Assembly: GCA_013396635.1 (NCBI GenBank)
Contig: WBMW01001268.1
Coordinates: 1,135,039 to 1,199,038 of the forward strand
Direction: 5' to 3'
DNA length: 64,000 nt
Source of the DNA: Penelope pileata
Lineage: Eukaryota > Chordata > Aves > Galliformes > Cracidae
The notes under the pieces are model-generated. The model did no database searches. It was not told where the DNA came from and saw nothing but the letters and a program-made list of their open reading frames with translations. The translations under genes and the position numbers were made by a program. Below are positions 61,933 to 64,000 of the stretch, piece by piece (the first letter of the stretch is position 1; each line of letters starts with the position of its first letter).

Positions 61933-64000
61933 GTGAGTAGTTTTTTGGGTTCTTTGCCTCACCCCATGCTGAATGAAGTCTCTATTCTTGTTTTATTTAC
62001 CTGTATATTCAAATACAATGTCTGTTTGCACATGCCTTACAAATATCAATTTATATCGAGGTGATAGTGAGTTCTTACCAAAGCCAGAGCAGCTGTTTGC
62101 TTGAAAGTCACACCTCTTCACTTGTTGTTGCAAGTGATGGAGAATAGTCTGTGGTAGGAGAACCATTTGTCCTACTTGTCTTTTGTCTGTAGTTCCTGTA
62201 TAATCCCTTCAGCTGTGGCAATATGTGCACACCAGAAAAATGTTGCAGAGATGCCCTGAAGTGTGAAGGAACTATTGCACATGAAGTGTAGGAAGAAAAA
62301 TATGTAAGGATGGAGAAAAATACATATGTGGCATCTCAGAAAAAAGGAGGAAGAGAGAATGGGTAAGGATAAAAACATCTGTCTGGCCGTTTTGTCTAGA
62401 CAAGGGCATCTGTCAAAAGAAGTAACTCATCAAAAATGATTGGAAGCCAATGAGCTCATGTCCACAGTCACCTGTTTTTAGTGGGACAAAATGAAAGACG
62501 TTCAGAACAAAGTTAATTTGACTTCTCAAATTGGAACCACATTTCTGAAGTAAGGGGTTTTGTTGCCATGGTTTACTTTTTTACATAGGCATTCTATCTC
62601 TGCCATAGCACCGTACCAGTGCCAAGGGCAGTGAATTTATTTTTACCAAGGAAGGAAAACAGAATGAACCCTGTCAGCAGTGATGGGGAATGACATGGTA
62701 ACCACCATCTCCAGAACAAACAAATGGCAGAAACTTTGGCAGAAGTTTTCATTTTGTTGCTCTTGGCAGCCATAGTGTGTGTACATATACAAAGGGATCA
62801 TATCAGAAAAGAATATTAATTTACAGATACTGTTTTGCTGAAACTGATAGCCTTGACACTTTCACAGTAACATCAAGCTTGAGGTAAGACATCTGCTTTT
62901 TCAACACATGCAGTAAGGTCTGCAGTGCCAGTCTTAATTCTTCTGTACAGGCTACTCTTATGGCTGAAGAAGAAAAGGAATACAAGAGCTGGTGTTCTGC
63001 TCAGTCATATGGACGGTGGACAAAGCCTGGGGTGCTGGTGAATAAAGATGTCTGTGCCAACAAGGCAAGCTCTCTGCTCGCTTTGTCAATGGGAAAGGCT
63101 GGCTGGCTTCTTGTTGTGGCTGTTCCTGAGTGACAGCTGGCAGGAGGCTTATAATGCAGTAACCACAACGTTGGTTCCTGGGGAAGCTGCACACTTGAAA
63201 GCTGTCATGTGCTTATGTATAATTTCCCACCATTTACTTGGTGCTTCTCAGCACCTTACGTCAGTCTTCCTTTGAAGAAAGCACCTGATTAACCTGCTAT
63301 AGGAAAGATATTGGCCAGCTCCTCTAATTACAACCAGACATTTACTTCACTTTTAAGATCTTTTGAAATGTGGTATTCTCATTGGTTTTCTTTGATTTTT
63401 GTCTGTCACTGACTTACTATTGGCATAATTCAGCAGAACATGAGAGGGTAAAGAATGTGAGAATGTAAGAGCTAGATGGCTGAAAATAATGGGATGCGTG
63501 CATATAAACAACGTGAAGTTCTTGTTTGGCTATATTACATACTGCTTTTAAGAACCAGTTCGAGCTTTTTGAGGATAAAGTTTAAGGTAGGATATGCTGA
63601 AGAAAAGATTAGGGAAACAGGACTGGGGGCTGTTTCAAAAAGAGGGACCTTGCTCAGGGCTCATGGGAAGCCTGGAAAGAGGCAATAGGGAGGAGAGGTC
63701 TGAGGAGAAATTGCTAAAAACAATAGAAGGGAATTCACAAAACAGCTGAGTGCAGGAGGAGGCTGTGTTGTGGGTGAGTGATGACCAGGTAGCTGCCGGA
63801 TCGATGTCTGTGTTTGCTGAGTGTTGTGCAGAGAAAAGTGAGAAGGAGGCTGTGACACATGGGAGGAAAAGAAAGTGAAATGAGATATTCTCTGTCAGTG
63901 AGAGAGCTAAAGGAGGGCTGCAGATTGAATAGAGATGTGAGGACAAAGCAGTCATCAGCATGGGAAATTGTGCTTTTGGCATGAATACAGAGAAGCCCCA
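61933..64000 (+). other. CCDC88C: CCDC88C intron 4 (partial)
   Basis: Intron running off the right edge. I see no exon, repeat family or RNA gene; the next exon should begin with GC AAA to complete the split Gly codon if it follows the human sequence. Confidence 0.8.

Overview
This is vertebrate nuclear DNA, almost certainly from a galliform bird and most likely chicken. Two things point there: CR1 LINE fragments ending in the avian ATTCTGTG-type tail, and two copies of a short mariner-like element whose sequence I recognise from chicken. The two genes are tandem on the + strand and match, from memory, the human 14q32 neighbours PPP4R3A (SMEK1) and CCDC88C (DAPLE). On that basis chicken chromosome 5 is the likely source, but I could not search this. 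There is no prokaryotic or viral gene content.

Layout. Bases 1-4922 are intron, with a 23-bp minisatellite near 2.7 kb. Eleven PPP4R3A coding exons lie between 4923 and 15929, ending at a TAA stop. They encode the last 516 or so residues of the PP4 regulatory subunit: the end of the SMK/armadillo-like core, a Gly-Ser-Pro repeat, an acidic stretch and a basic C-terminus. All eleven exons join in frame with GT-AG sites. The 3' UTR follows, with a plausible poly(A) signal at 16663. About 9 kb of intergenic DNA comes next. It holds a possible alternative terminal exon (17678-17800), a mariner-like element (22428-22976), a GC-rich island with a strong G-quadruplex motif (about 23230-24300) and a CR1 copy (24990-25390).

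The CCDC88C promoter/CpG island starts right after that CR1 and contains a 19-N assembly gap. Translation starts at 25851. Exons 1-4 (25851-25910, 25996-26096, 33423-33531, 61863-61932) encode the first 113 residues, the N-terminal Hook-type domain. Intron 1 is only 85 bp and extremely G-rich. Introns 2 and 3 are 7.3 and 28.3 kb. Intron 3 holds a second mariner-like element, two abutting CR1 fragments, and a cluster of palindromes and factor-like motifs near 60.1-60.4 kb that could be an enhancer. The window ends in intron 4.

The two genes act in different processes: PP4 phosphatase targeting, and Wnt/Dishevelled and G-protein signalling. Their adjacency looks like conserved synteny rather than shared function. 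I found no convincing new biological system. The most checkable leads are the CCDC88C upstream ORF and G-quadruplex intron, the possible alternative PPP4R3A terminus, the nested CR1 insertions and the candidate enhancer.
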